64,000 bases of DNA, taken from assembly GCA_028287135.1 (NCBI GenBank), contig JAQBQE010000057.1:1-64000 (forward strand), read 5' to 3'. The translations under genes were made by a program, and so were the position numbers. Below, one piece after another: positions 50,337 to 57,860 of the stretch (its first letter is position 1; every line of letters begins with the position of its first letter). The DNA comes from Myxococcales bacterium. Lineage in GTDB: Bacteria > Myxococcota_A > Polyangia > Haliangiales > Haliangiaceae. The notes beneath the pieces were generated by a model. It did not search any database. It was not told the origin of the DNA and saw nothing but the letters and a program-made list of their open reading frames with translations.

Positions 50337-51215
50337 TCAGCCGCCGGTCAGGGTCTTCTGACCCTTCGCGATGACCCACTGGTTGTAGTACTCGGCCGCC
50401 GGCGTACCCTGCTGGATCCGCTCATTGGCCTTCTTCAGCTCCTCGTCGATCAGCGCGCTGAAGTTCTCGACCGGCATCGCGCCCGAGAGGAAGCGACCGT
50501 TGACGAAGAACGACGGCGTCGCGCCGACGCCGAGCTGCTGCAGTGCCCGCATGTCGTTCTGGACGATCTGCTGGCACTTGCCCTTCATGTCGGCCTTGAA
50601 CTTGTCGACATTGAGACCGAGCTCGGTGGCGTAGCCCACGACGAGCGGGCAACCCGCGGCGACGTCCCAGCACTTGCCGCCACCACCGGCGGCGCCCGGG
50701 GCTCCGGCGGCCTCGGCGACGGCCGAGTTGTCGAGCTGGCGCTGCTTGAAGCCCTTGTCCCAGATCAGCGCGTCCATCTCCTTGGACTTGCCCTGCTCGT
50801 TCGCCGCGCAGAACGCGAGAGCACCGGCCATCGCGTTGTTCGGGTGAACGACCATCTGCTTGGACACGATGCGGATGTCGTTGCCGTACTTCTGGCGGAG
50901 CTCGGCCATCGTCGGACGAACCTTCTCGCAGTACGGGCAGGCGTAGTCGTACGCCTTGACGAGCGTGACCTTGGCATCGGCCGGACCCTCGAACGCGTCG
51001 CCGTCGACGGGCACCGCGTAGGTCTTGGCGCGATCGGGCTCCTGGCGAGCCGGGCGCTGGTTGGCACCGGCGCCGCCGCCGCCGCCCTTGGCGACCATGT
51101 CCATCAGCTTCTGCTGGTTCTTGGTCAGATCATCGATCTTGCGCTCGAGGTTCTTGGTGTCCTGCTGGCACGCGGCCAACGTCATGGTCAGGGCAATGAA
51201 GACAAGCTTGTTCAT
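50337..51215 (-). CDS. DsbA-like thioredoxin-fold lipoprotein
   Basis: A 292-residue lipoprotein (lipobox LTMTLAAC, Cys16). A coiled coil (KNLERKIDDLTKNQQKLMDM) and a Gly-rich linker precede a DsbA-type domain with the redox pair CPYC (93-96, in DYACPYCEKVRP), a helical insertion with two extra Cys (GKCWDVAAGCPL) and the cis-Pro loop GVGATPSFFVNG. It is predicted to form or shuffle disulphides in the periplasm. Its ATG overlaps the stop of the M56 gene, so it belongs to the BlaI-type operon. Confidence 0.88.
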   Translation of the reverse strand: MNKLVFIALTMTLAACQQDTKNLERKIDDLTKNQQKLMDMVAKGGGGGAGANQRPARQEPDRAKTYAVPVDGDAFEGPADAKVTLVKAYDYACPYCEKVRPTMAELRQKYGNDIRIVSKQMVVHPNNAMAGALAFCAANEQGKSKEMDALIWDKGFKQRQLDNSAVAEAAGAPGAAGGGGKCWDVAAGCPLVVGYATELGLNVDKFKADMKGKCQQIVQNDMRALQQLGVGATPSFFVNGRFLSGAMPVENFSALIDEELKKANERIQQGTPAAEYYNQWVIAKGQKTLTGG

Positions 51216-52489
51216 GGGTCGACTCCTTCAACTCGTTGGCAGCTAGCGTCCAGGCGTCCAGATGATGGGATTAGTCCATCACCAGACTGACAATTGCAAC
51301 AGAGGGGCTCGGCGAGCAAGCGATCCAGATCGATGACGGCGGCCTCGTCGAGCGTCGACACCTGGTCGCTGCCCTCGGATCTGCGCCGCGCCTCGGCCTG
51401 GAACTCACACGCCTCGTCCTTCGAGAGATATCCATCGCCGTCGAGATCCGCTTCGGGATGCGCCTGACGCAGGGTCTCGGCGAGCGTGTACGTGTAGTGA
51501 CAGACCTCGGGCTCACCGCGAGCCGCCGCGCTTCGTGCGCCGCCGAGCGCGAGCACGGCCCAGCCGAGCAGCGCGAGCTTGTGGACGATGCCGATCCGCG
51601 CGCGCACCGGTGCGCCGAGCACGGCGGCGACGCGAGCGTCGAGCGTGCGCGGGCTCGCGAGCCCCGACGCCGCGGTGCGGAGGGCCGCCATCCTGACGAG
51701 CAGCCGCGCGTACGCGGGACGTGGGACGTTCCCCGCCTCGAGCGCCCACGCATCACATGCGGCCTCGCGTGCGAGGTCGAGGCGGCGCCCGGCGAGCCGG
51801 ACGACCGGCCAGAAGAAGAACATCGCGGTCGCGAGGACCTGCACGCAGCGACCGAGCGCGTCGCGGCGACGGACGTGAGCGAGCTCGTGGAGGAGCGCCG
51901 CGCGGAGCAGCGCTGGCTCGGCGAGCAGTGCCGGTGGAACGACGATGGTCGGAGCGAGCAGACCGACCACGAACGGGCCGGTCGCGTCGTCACCGACGAC
52001 GAGGCGCGGGGCACGCACGCGAAGCTCGGCCGCAACCGTCCCGAGCAGCTGGTGTGCGGCACGGGGTGCAGGTGCAGCGCGGCGGGCCATCCGAACGGCG
52101 CGCTGCTGCGCGGACAGTGCGCGTGCGAGGACGATCGACGTTCCGAGCGCCCACACGGCGGCGAGCACGAGCCAGCCGATCGCGGGGGCGATCGAGACCG
52201 CGGGTGCGGGTCCCGCGGCGATCGGGGTGAGCAAGATCGGAGCCGCACCGGGGTCCGACGCACCGAGGGAGGCGATCAGATCCGAGAGCGACCACGGCAT
52301 CGCCGGGCCCCACGGCAGCACGAACTTCGCGAGCACGACGAGCCAGATCCCGGCCTGCCACGACGGGCGCAGCTTGCCGGCGCGAACGAGGAGGAGCGCG
52401 AGCAACGCGAGCACGGTGCCCTGCGCGGCCATCATCGCGAGCATGGTCAGCGCGCCCTTCGCAGCGGCTCCGGCAGCGAGGAGACTCAC
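51212..52489 (-). CDS. BlaR1/MecR1-like M56 membrane protease with C-terminal EF-hand
   Basis: A 425-residue product from GTG 52489 (GTGA overlap with blaI). Membrane helices are at about 10-35, 40-60 and 95-120. The zinc site HELAH is near 200, in the BlaR1-type RAALLHELAHVRRRDALG. After a last hydrophobic stretch (ALLGWAVLALGGA) the outer part has a single EF-hand loop DLDGDGYLSKDE and a Cys cluster (PLCCNCQS) instead of a beta-lactam-binding domain. It likely cleaves BlaI or signals to it in response to a periplasmic cue such as calcium or thiol state (inference). Confidence 0.82.
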   Translation of the reverse strand: MSLLAAGAAAKGALTMLAMMAAQGTVLALLALLLVRAGKLRPSWQAGIWLVVLAKFVLPWGPAMPWSLSDLIASLGASDPGAAPILLTPIAAGPAPAVSIAPAIGWLVLAAVWALGTSIVLARALSAQQRAVRMARRAAPAPRAAHQLLGTVAAELRVRAPRLVVGDDATGPFVVGLLAPTIVVPPALLAEPALLRAALLHELAHVRRRDALGRCVQVLATAMFFFWPVVRLAGRRLDLAREAACDAWALEAGNVPRPAYARLLVRMAALRTAASGLASPRTLDARVAAVLGAPVRARIGIVHKLALLGWAVLALGGARSAAARGEPEVCHYTYTLAETLRQAHPEADLDGDGYLSKDEACEFQAEARRRSEGSDQVSTLDEAAVIDLDRLLAEPLCCNCQSGDGLIPSSGRLDASCQRVEGVDP

Positions 52490-52893
52490 TTCTTGTCTCC
52501 CTTCACGGGACGGTCGGCACGCTCGGCGTCTGCGATCTTGCGCTCGATCGCCCGGAGCTCGGCGCGCGTCAGCGACTCGTCCTCGACGAGGTTCAGCACG
52601 AGGGAATCCGCCTGACCGTCGAACACCTCGCGCACGAACTCGCGAAGCCGATCCCGGAGGACCGACTCGCGGCGATGCGCGGAGCGATAGATGAACGGCT
52701 CCCGATCCTTGTCGACCACGACGGCACCCTTGGTCGCGAGCCGGCCGAGCAGCGTCATCACGGTCGTGTACGCGAGGTCCTGGCCACGACGCCCGAGCTC
52801 GGCCCGGACCTCGGCCACCGTCCCACGCTCGCACTGCCACAGCGCCTTCATGACGCGGAGCTCGGCGTTGGTGAGTTCGGGAAGGCGGCTCAT
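52486..52893 (-). CDS. BlaI/MecI-family repressor
   Basis: A 135-residue winged-helix repressor of usual length. LTNAELRVMKALWQCERGTV, LAYTTVMTLLGRLATKGAVV and the C-terminal dimerisation helices (VEDESLTRAELRAIERKIAD) are typical. It starts the operon blaI-type, M56 protease, DsbA-like. An operator of the BlaI type is visible upstream at 52916-52933, so it should repress its own operon. Confidence 0.92.
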   Translation of the reverse strand: MSRLPELTNAELRVMKALWQCERGTVAEVRAELGRRGQDLAYTTVMTLLGRLATKGAVVVDKDREPFIYRSAHRRESVLRDRLREFVREVFDGQADSLVLNLVEDESLTRAELRAIERKIADAERADRPVKGDKK

Positions 52894-52915
52894 CGTTACG
52901 ACACGAGTGGTAGCA

Positions 52916-52933
52916 TTACTACAACCGTAGTTT
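52916..52933. promoter_or_regulatory. BlaI/MecI-type operator
   Basis: ACTACAACCGTAGT (52918-52931) is a perfect dyad with 5-bp arms and a 4-bp spacer, close to the mec/bla operator form TACTACATATGTAGTA. It lies 25 bp upstream of the repressor start. A second overlapping half (GTAGCATTACTAC at 52910-52922) may extend it. Confidence 0.7.
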
Positions 52934-53011
52934 TGGACGCAAGCGGGAATCTACGGTCGAACAGTGCGTTGCAACCAGCCTCGGGTGGGCGCCATTCCCG
53001 TGCGCCGCAGA

Positions 53012-53899
53012 TCACGTTCCGCGGTGTCGGTGCCAGCGGCGGATCAGCCCGTCGAAGGGACGCTCCGCGGGCAGGCTGGCGACGAACGCAACTCCGAGCA
53101 GCGGATACAGAAACCAGATGTTCATCAGCAGCACGACGCCGACGTGGAAGCCCCACGCCGCGAGGCACCACAGCCTGGCCGGGCGTGGCCCGACCAGCAC
53201 GATCGGAGCGGATAGCTCGAGAACGATCGTCATCACCGAGAACACGGTGAACCCCGAGGGGTGATCGAGGAACTGGGTCGCAAGAGGTGCGATCAGATCG
53301 CCGAACAGCGCCTTGCGCAGGTTATCGACCGCGATCTGGTTGCGCAGCTGCTCGCCGTCGAGCCACGCCATCCCGGCGATCCGCAGCTTCGCGATCGCAG
53401 CGAGCACGTAGGTCACCGCCGTGATCGCCGCGAGCAGCTTGAGCGCCCAGCCGTAGCCGATCGGCGACGCCTGCGCGGGGCGCCGATCGAGGGCCCACGC
53501 ATCGGCCGCGGGTGACACCGAGAGCGCGAGCACGTGCATCACGAGCAGGTTCTCGGTGTGGAAGATCATGCCCCACGAGTTGCGATAGGTCAGCGTCCAC
53601 AGCAGCGCGAGCGCAGCAAACGGCGCGAGCAGCCGAAACCGAAACCCGACGATGAAGGCGGCCATCAACACGCAGGTCGCGATCGTGATCGCGAGTGCGA
53701 CGCCGGGCGGCAGCGGCGTATCGAGGATCTGCACCACCCCGCACGGCTTGAAGTGCTGCGCCGGCAGCCGCGCCACGGCATCGCTCTCGCGGATCCGGAT
53801 CAGCACCCACGCGAGCCCGAAGGCGCCGATCAGGATCCGGACCGCGGCGAGCCGCTCGGCGGGCGCCGGAGCAAACCACCATGCAGAGAGCTTGCTCAT
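53012..53899 (-). CDS. HTTM-domain membrane protein (gamma-carboxylase-like)
   Basis: A 295-residue integral membrane protein with about seven helices. RILIGAFGLAWVLIRI, TYRNSWGMIFHTENLLVMHV, the LALSVSPAADAWALD segment and AIAKLRIAGMAWLDGEQLRN match the HTTM family, which is related to vitamin K-dependent carboxylases. The Lys in the AKL motif is present. Start ATG overlaps the stop of the upstream gene by 4 bp, and the two probably work together. Confidence 0.8.
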   Translation of the reverse strand: MSKLSAWWFAPAPAERLAAVRILIGAFGLAWVLIRIRESDAVARLPAQHFKPCGVVQILDTPLPPGVALAITIATCVLMAAFIVGFRFRLLAPFAALALLWTLTYRNSWGMIFHTENLLVMHVLALSVSPAADAWALDRRPAQASPIGYGWALKLLAAITAVTYVLAAIAKLRIAGMAWLDGEQLRNQIAVDNLRKALFGDLIAPLATQFLDHPSGFTVFSVMTIVLELSAPIVLVGPRPARLWCLAAWGFHVGVVLLMNIWFLYPLLGVAFVASLPAERPFDGLIRRWHRHRGT

Positions 53900-54327
53900 C
53901 GCACGACCTCGCAGCGCACGAGCTCGGTCTCCTTGCCCAGCTGGTCGCGGACGAGGAAATCCACCGCGTCATGGGTGCCGGTGACAAACCGGATCGACAC
54001 GACGTCGCGATACTCGTCGAGGGAGGCGATCCTGGACGCGATCGTCGTGCACAGCGCGGGCAACGTGCGCGTCGACTTCGCGCGGCTGACCACGTTCAGT
54101 GCCTGCAGGACCTCGCCGGAGCCGATGCTCCAGGGGGCGAGGTAGCGGCGGTCTCCGGACGCGGTGATGCCGAGCGGGTACTCGAGCGTCTGGTTCGTCG
54201 GCCGCGCGAACGCGAACATCGCGTACGTCGACAGCGGGAAGCCGTCCTGCCACGGCTTGCGGAGCACGGGCGATGCGGTCGCGACGATCAGCGCGATCGA
54301 CACGACACCGGCGGCGGCCCGATTCAC
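53896..54327 (-). CDS. Membrane-anchored partner of the HTTM protein
   Basis: A 143-residue protein with an N-terminal hydrophobic helix (AAAGVVSIALIVATASPVL) followed by a beta-rich domain (DGFPLSTYAMFAFARPTNQT, VVSIRFVTGTHDAVDFLV). Proteins of this type often sit beside HTTM genes. ATGA overlap with the downstream HTTM gene. Its function is not known. Confidence 0.68.
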   Translation of the reverse strand: MNRAAAGVVSIALIVATASPVLRKPWQDGFPLSTYAMFAFARPTNQTLEYPLGITASGDRRYLAPWSIGSGEVLQALNVVSRAKSTRTLPALCTTIASRIASLDEYRDVVSIRFVTGTHDAVDFLVRDQLGKETELVRCEVVR

Positions 54328-54337
54328 GGGCGGGAGG

Positions 54338-55789
54338 TTACATCGAGCGAACGACGCGCCACGACGTCCGCGGCTGACCGATCTCGAAATAGAACGAGAA
54401 CGCGAACGTGATCAGGCCTTCCTTGACGAGCCCCTCGGGCGGGTTCGGGAACGGAGCGGCCGAGTGAAAGGCGCGGACGGCTTCCTCGTCGAGCTCGTTG
54501 ACGCCCGAGGGATTGGTGACCACGACCTTGGCGAGGCTGCCGTTCGCGGCGAGGCTGACGCGGACCTCGGTGACCCGGGTCTTGAAGCCGTGGACCGTGC
54601 CGTTCGGATCGTTGCGGCGCCACACCGTCGCGGGATCCCAGTTCTGCGCGACCTGACGCTTCAGGCGGTTAAAGAAGCTGGCGTAGACCCAGCGCTTCGC
54701 CGACAGCGAGGTCTCGTCGCCGTTCTCGACCTCTTCGAGGTGATCGACCGAGCCGCCACCGAGAGCTCGCTCGAGTGTCTCCGCCGTGGGCTTGAGATTC
54801 GGGACATCCGGTGCACCGCCGCCTGCCCCGGTGTTCCCGCGTGCGAGCTCGCCAGGGTCACGCTTCTGCTGCTCGATCGCGCCATCACCACGGCGCGGGA
54901 TGAAGCCGTCGGCCACCAGGGGCCCCTTGGCGCCGGCGGCGTCGCCGCGCGTCCGTGCATCCTGAGGCGCTTCCGACGGCTGCTCGGCACCCGGCGTCCG
55001 CATCGCGAGCGTGCCGGGCGCATCCGGTGCCTTCGGATCCTTGCCCGGCGGCTTCTCGGCGATCTCCTTGACGGAGGCCTCCTTCGGCTCGGACGTGGGC
55101 GTCAGCTCCTCGGGCTTGGACTTCGCGACCATCGGCTCCTGCACGGAGCCGCGTGCGACCTTCTGCTTCTCGACGACGACGTTGTGCTCGGACAGGAAGC
55201 GCGCGTTCTCGGGCTCCTGATCGGAGCTCGGCTTCGCCACCTCGACGACCTGCTGCGGCCGCTGCGGCGGAGGTGGAGCTGGCGGCGTCGGCGGCGGCGG
55301 TTGCTGCTGCTTGAGCTCGGGCGGCGGCGGCGGTGGTTCCTGCTTCTTCTCGAGCTGCGCGAGCTCCTCGAGGAGCGGCTCGGGATCGATCGGCTTCAGC
55401 GTCTCGAGCTGGCGCGGCTGCATCAGCTCGATCGGTGCCGCCGCGATCATCTCGCCGCTGCCCTGACACGCCGACAGATCCATCCACATCGCCATCATCG
55501 CGTCGTTGGTGCAGCCCTCGACGTTGTCGTTCCACGGCGCGAGGCACATCGCGGTTCGCGCGCCGGTGGTCAGCAGCACGTCACCCGCACACGACGTCGC
55601 GAGCGACGAGTCTTCCAGCGCGCGATCGAGCATGCGATCGGACTTCGACTTGAAGGCCTCGCCAGCGACGGAGAGCCCGAACGCCTGCACGCTGCCGATC
55701 ACGGCGCCGTGAATCAGGATCGCGGCTGCGACAACGGCCCAGAACGTTGTCGTGTTGACCCGGCGGTGCTGGCGCAGAGGAGTCGGCAT
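54338..55789 (-). CDS. TonB-like energy-transducing protein
   Basis: A 483-residue protein. A single N-terminal membrane helix (FWAVVAAAILIHGAVIGSVQ) is followed by a long Pro/Glu/Gln-rich periplasmic spacer. The C-terminal TonB-type domain (about 385-483) contains RVSLAANGSLAKVVVTNPSG and ELDEEAVRAFHSAAPFPNPP. ATG 55789 has an AGGAG ribosome site. The four Cys near residues 65-110 are unusual for TonB. ExbB/ExbD partners are not adjacent. Confidence 0.85.
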   Translation of the reverse strand: MPTPLRQHRRVNTTTFWAVVAAAILIHGAVIGSVQAFGLSVAGEAFKSKSDRMLDRALEDSSLATSCAGDVLLTTGARTAMCLAPWNDNVEGCTNDAMMAMWMDLSACQGSGEMIAAAPIELMQPRQLETLKPIDPEPLLEELAQLEKKQEPPPPPPELKQQQPPPPTPPAPPPPQRPQQVVEVAKPSSDQEPENARFLSEHNVVVEKQKVARGSVQEPMVAKSKPEELTPTSEPKEASVKEIAEKPPGKDPKAPDAPGTLAMRTPGAEQPSEAPQDARTRGDAAGAKGPLVADGFIPRRGDGAIEQQKRDPGELARGNTGAGGGAPDVPNLKPTAETLERALGGGSVDHLEEVENGDETSLSAKRWVYASFFNRLKRQVAQNWDPATVWRRNDPNGTVHGFKTRVTEVRVSLAANGSLAKVVVTNPSGVNELDEEAVRAFHSAAPFPNPPEGLVKEGLITFAFSFYFEIGQPRTSWRVVRSM

Positions 55790-56049
55790 CGGAGGCTCCT
55801 TGAGTATAGAGACCAGGCGAGCGAGCGTCAGGTCCGATTTCGACAGAGAGCGATCCTCCGACCGAGAACTGTTCGCAGCGACGGCCGTCGCAGGCCACAG
55901 ACGTTCGGAGATTTTCGGTGGCGGACGCACGCTCCCGTCGTGGCCCACATGTACGTCCGGGCGGGCACGCGTCCGATCCCGTGAGCCCCCGGCGAGGTTT
56001 CACAGCGGGAGTTGGCTGCCATCGGCCGCAGTGGAGCTACGAACGGATC

Positions 56050-56649
56050 ATGAGGATCGTCGTCATCGGATCGACCGGCGTGATCGGCAAGGCGGTCACC
56101 CGCGCACTATGGGAACGCCACGAGGTGATTGGCGTCTCTCGCAGCAGCCATCCGGCGGTCGACATCACCGAGTACGCGAGCATCGCCAGGCTGTTCACGA
56201 CGATCACCAACATCGATGGTGTCGTGTCGTGCGCGGGAAACGCTGCGTGGAAGCCACTGCTCCAGCTCACCGATGACGACTTCGAGATGTCCCTTCACGA
56301 CAAGCTGATGGGACAGGTCAACGTGGTGCGCCAGGCGCTACAACGGATCAACGATCGCGGATCGATCACCGTCACGAGTGGGGTGCTGGCGGGTCGGCCG
56401 ATGCACGGCAGCGGTGCGGTCTCGCTGGTCAATGCCGGGCTCGAGGGATTCATTCGGTCCGCCGCTCTCGAAGCGCCACGCGACATCCGCGTCAACATCG
56501 TCAGTCCGCCGTGGGTACGGGAGACGCTCATCCAGCTCGGGATGGACCCGGCTGCGGGGCTGGCTGCGGAGACCGTGGCGAAGGCGTACGTCGCGGCGGT
56601 GGAAGGCATCCATCACGGCGAGACCATCCACGCGACGCAGTTCGCCTAG
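56050..56649 (+). CDS. Short-chain dehydrogenase-type protein
   Basis: A 199-residue minimal SDR. The nucleotide motif is VVIGSTGVIGKAVTRAL, then SCAGNAAWKPLLQL and a strand with SGVLAG. The catalytic Tyr position is replaced (GSGAVSLVNAGLEGFIRSAA, without YxxxK), as in the PRK07578-like short subgroup. It is a likely NAD(P)-dependent reductase or an inactive SDR-fold protein. The 260 bp upstream to 55789 hold no gene that I can support. Confidence 0.78.
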   Translation: MRIVVIGSTGVIGKAVTRALWERHEVIGVSRSSHPAVDITEYASIARLFTTITNIDGVVSCAGNAAWKPLLQLTDDDFEMSLHDKLMGQVNVVRQALQRINDRGSITVTSGVLAGRPMHGSGAVSLVNAGLEGFIRSAALEAPRDIRVNIVSPPWVRETLIQLGMDPAAGLAAETVAKAYVAAVEGIHHGETIHATQFA

Positions 56650-56727
56650 CGCGGTTCGAGTTCAAATCCCCCGCGTAAGTGCTCGGTCGTCGTCGACCGC
56701 GTCGGCACATGGCCACGAGCACGTCGG

Positions 56728-57501
56728 TTGACGCTGAGCCAATCAACCCCTGATACACGTCGTCGCTTGTCCGGCCGCAGCATCCGCATCGCCTCCTTGG
56801 TCGCTCTCCTCGTCGGCTGCGAGAAGGCCGGGCCGCAACCGCCACCCGCGCCGCTCGAGCCGGCGCCAGCGCCGCTGACCATCCGCTATAGCGCGGACAC
56901 CGAGCTGTCGACCGCCGGCACGAACGACAACTCATTCCTCGTCGATGAGGATGAAGCGCTCTTCATCCTCACGGATGCAGACGTCGCGGGGGGACCGACC
57001 GATTCTGCGAAGCGAATGACGGAAGACGTGGCACAGCGCTTCCGCGAACCGTGCCCTTCCGCGACGGAGAGCGGGTCGCAGACCGACGAGCTACACTTGA
57101 CGTGCGCGCTCCGCGAGACCGCTGCCGCGCTGATCGCTGACCACGCAGGCACCGTCTCGTTCGCCGTGGCCGTCGTGCGCGCCCTCGTGGCCGCTCGTGG
57201 CGACGTCGCGATCGTCAGCGTTCGCGCCGGCCGCGCCACCGTGATTCCCTCCCCCGCAGCCGCGCCCGGCACCGCCGCACCGCCCACGTTCTGGCTCGAC
57301 GTCGAGCCGAACGAGACGCTCGCGCTCGTCAACAAGGACCTGCTCGGAGCGATCGGACTTCCCGGCATCCAGCGGTGGGCAGCGGGGCCGTTCGAAGACA
57401 AGAATGCCCTCGAGGCCGCGATGAAAGCGATGGTCGACGCGAAGAGCCTGCCCGATCATGGCCCGCTCGCGGTCGTCCTTTTCAACTTCGTCAAGAAGTA
57501 G
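56728..57501 (+). CDS. PP2C-like lipoprotein, catalytic residues degenerate
   Basis: A 257-residue product from TTG 56728; TTG 56767 gives a tighter lipoprotein signal (IRIASLVALLVGC) and is equally possible. The mature part resembles PP2C phosphatases: AGTNDNSFLVDEDEALFILT aligns with the GxxRxxNEDS strand, and DADVAGGPTDSA with the DGMGGxxxGE motif. The metal-binding Asp/Gly signature is not kept fully, and the second DG motif is not evident. It is probably a non-catalytic or altered phosphatase fold at the envelope. Start and family are moderately supported. Confidence 0.5.
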   Translation: MTLSQSTPDTRRRLSGRSIRIASLVALLVGCEKAGPQPPPAPLEPAPAPLTIRYSADTELSTAGTNDNSFLVDEDEALFILTDADVAGGPTDSAKRMTEDVAQRFREPCPSATESGSQTDELHLTCALRETAAALIADHAGTVSFAVAVVRALVAARGDVAIVSVRAGRATVIPSPAAAPGTAAPPTFWLDVEPNETLALVNKDLLGAIGLPGIQRWAAGPFEDKNALEAAMKAMVDAKSLPDHGPLAVVLFNFVKK

Positions 57502-57637
57502 CGACGAGGTGACGCCACGACGCGCGACATCGGTTGCAGGTCGGGGATCCCGTCCCGCCTGGCCACAGCCCGGCGATTGCCCTTGCCGCCACCTCGCCTG
57601 CCTTGCCGATCGCGAGGAGCCGTGTGATTCTGCTCTC

Positions 57638-57737
57638 GGAAGCGCGTACTGGACTGGTGCCGGTCTCGGTCTTCAAAACCGATGGAGCTCTGCGCGAGCA
57701 GCGGCTCGGTGGGTTCGATTCCCATGCGCTTCCGCCA
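57638..57737 (+). tRNA. selC: tRNA-Sec (selenocysteine, anticodon UCA)
   Basis: A 100-nt gene including CCA. It has an 8-bp acceptor stem GGAAGCGC with GCGCTTCC (57638-57645, 57726-57733), discriminator G, an anticodon loop CTTCAAA (anticodon TCA), a long variable arm (GAGCTCTGCGCGAGCAGCGG region) and T loop TTCGATT. All are diagnostic of tRNA-Sec. It decodes UGA with SelB; selA, selB and selD are not in the window. It is a classical insertion target, and accessory genes start right after it. Confidence 0.97.
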
Positions 57738-57860
57738 TCTTACACCGACTTCCGCTTAACGAGCGCTGGTCACGTCTAGGCCTAGGACCCGACTAGGACC
57801 GGCGGAACGCCTCGATGGCAGAGCTAGACGGTATCGTGGCCTCATGAAGACGAATGCGGG

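Noticed and set aside
46606-51290. Very long plus-strand frames (955 and 756 codons)
   Set aside because: Antisense to the sulfatase-like, regA, regB and DsbA-like genes, all with clear motifs; composition is Arg/Asp/Glu/His-rich shadow.
56655-56685. tRNA 3' end suggested by GTTCGAGTTCAAATCC
   Set aside because: No cloverleaf can be built around it and no T stem of normal size forms.
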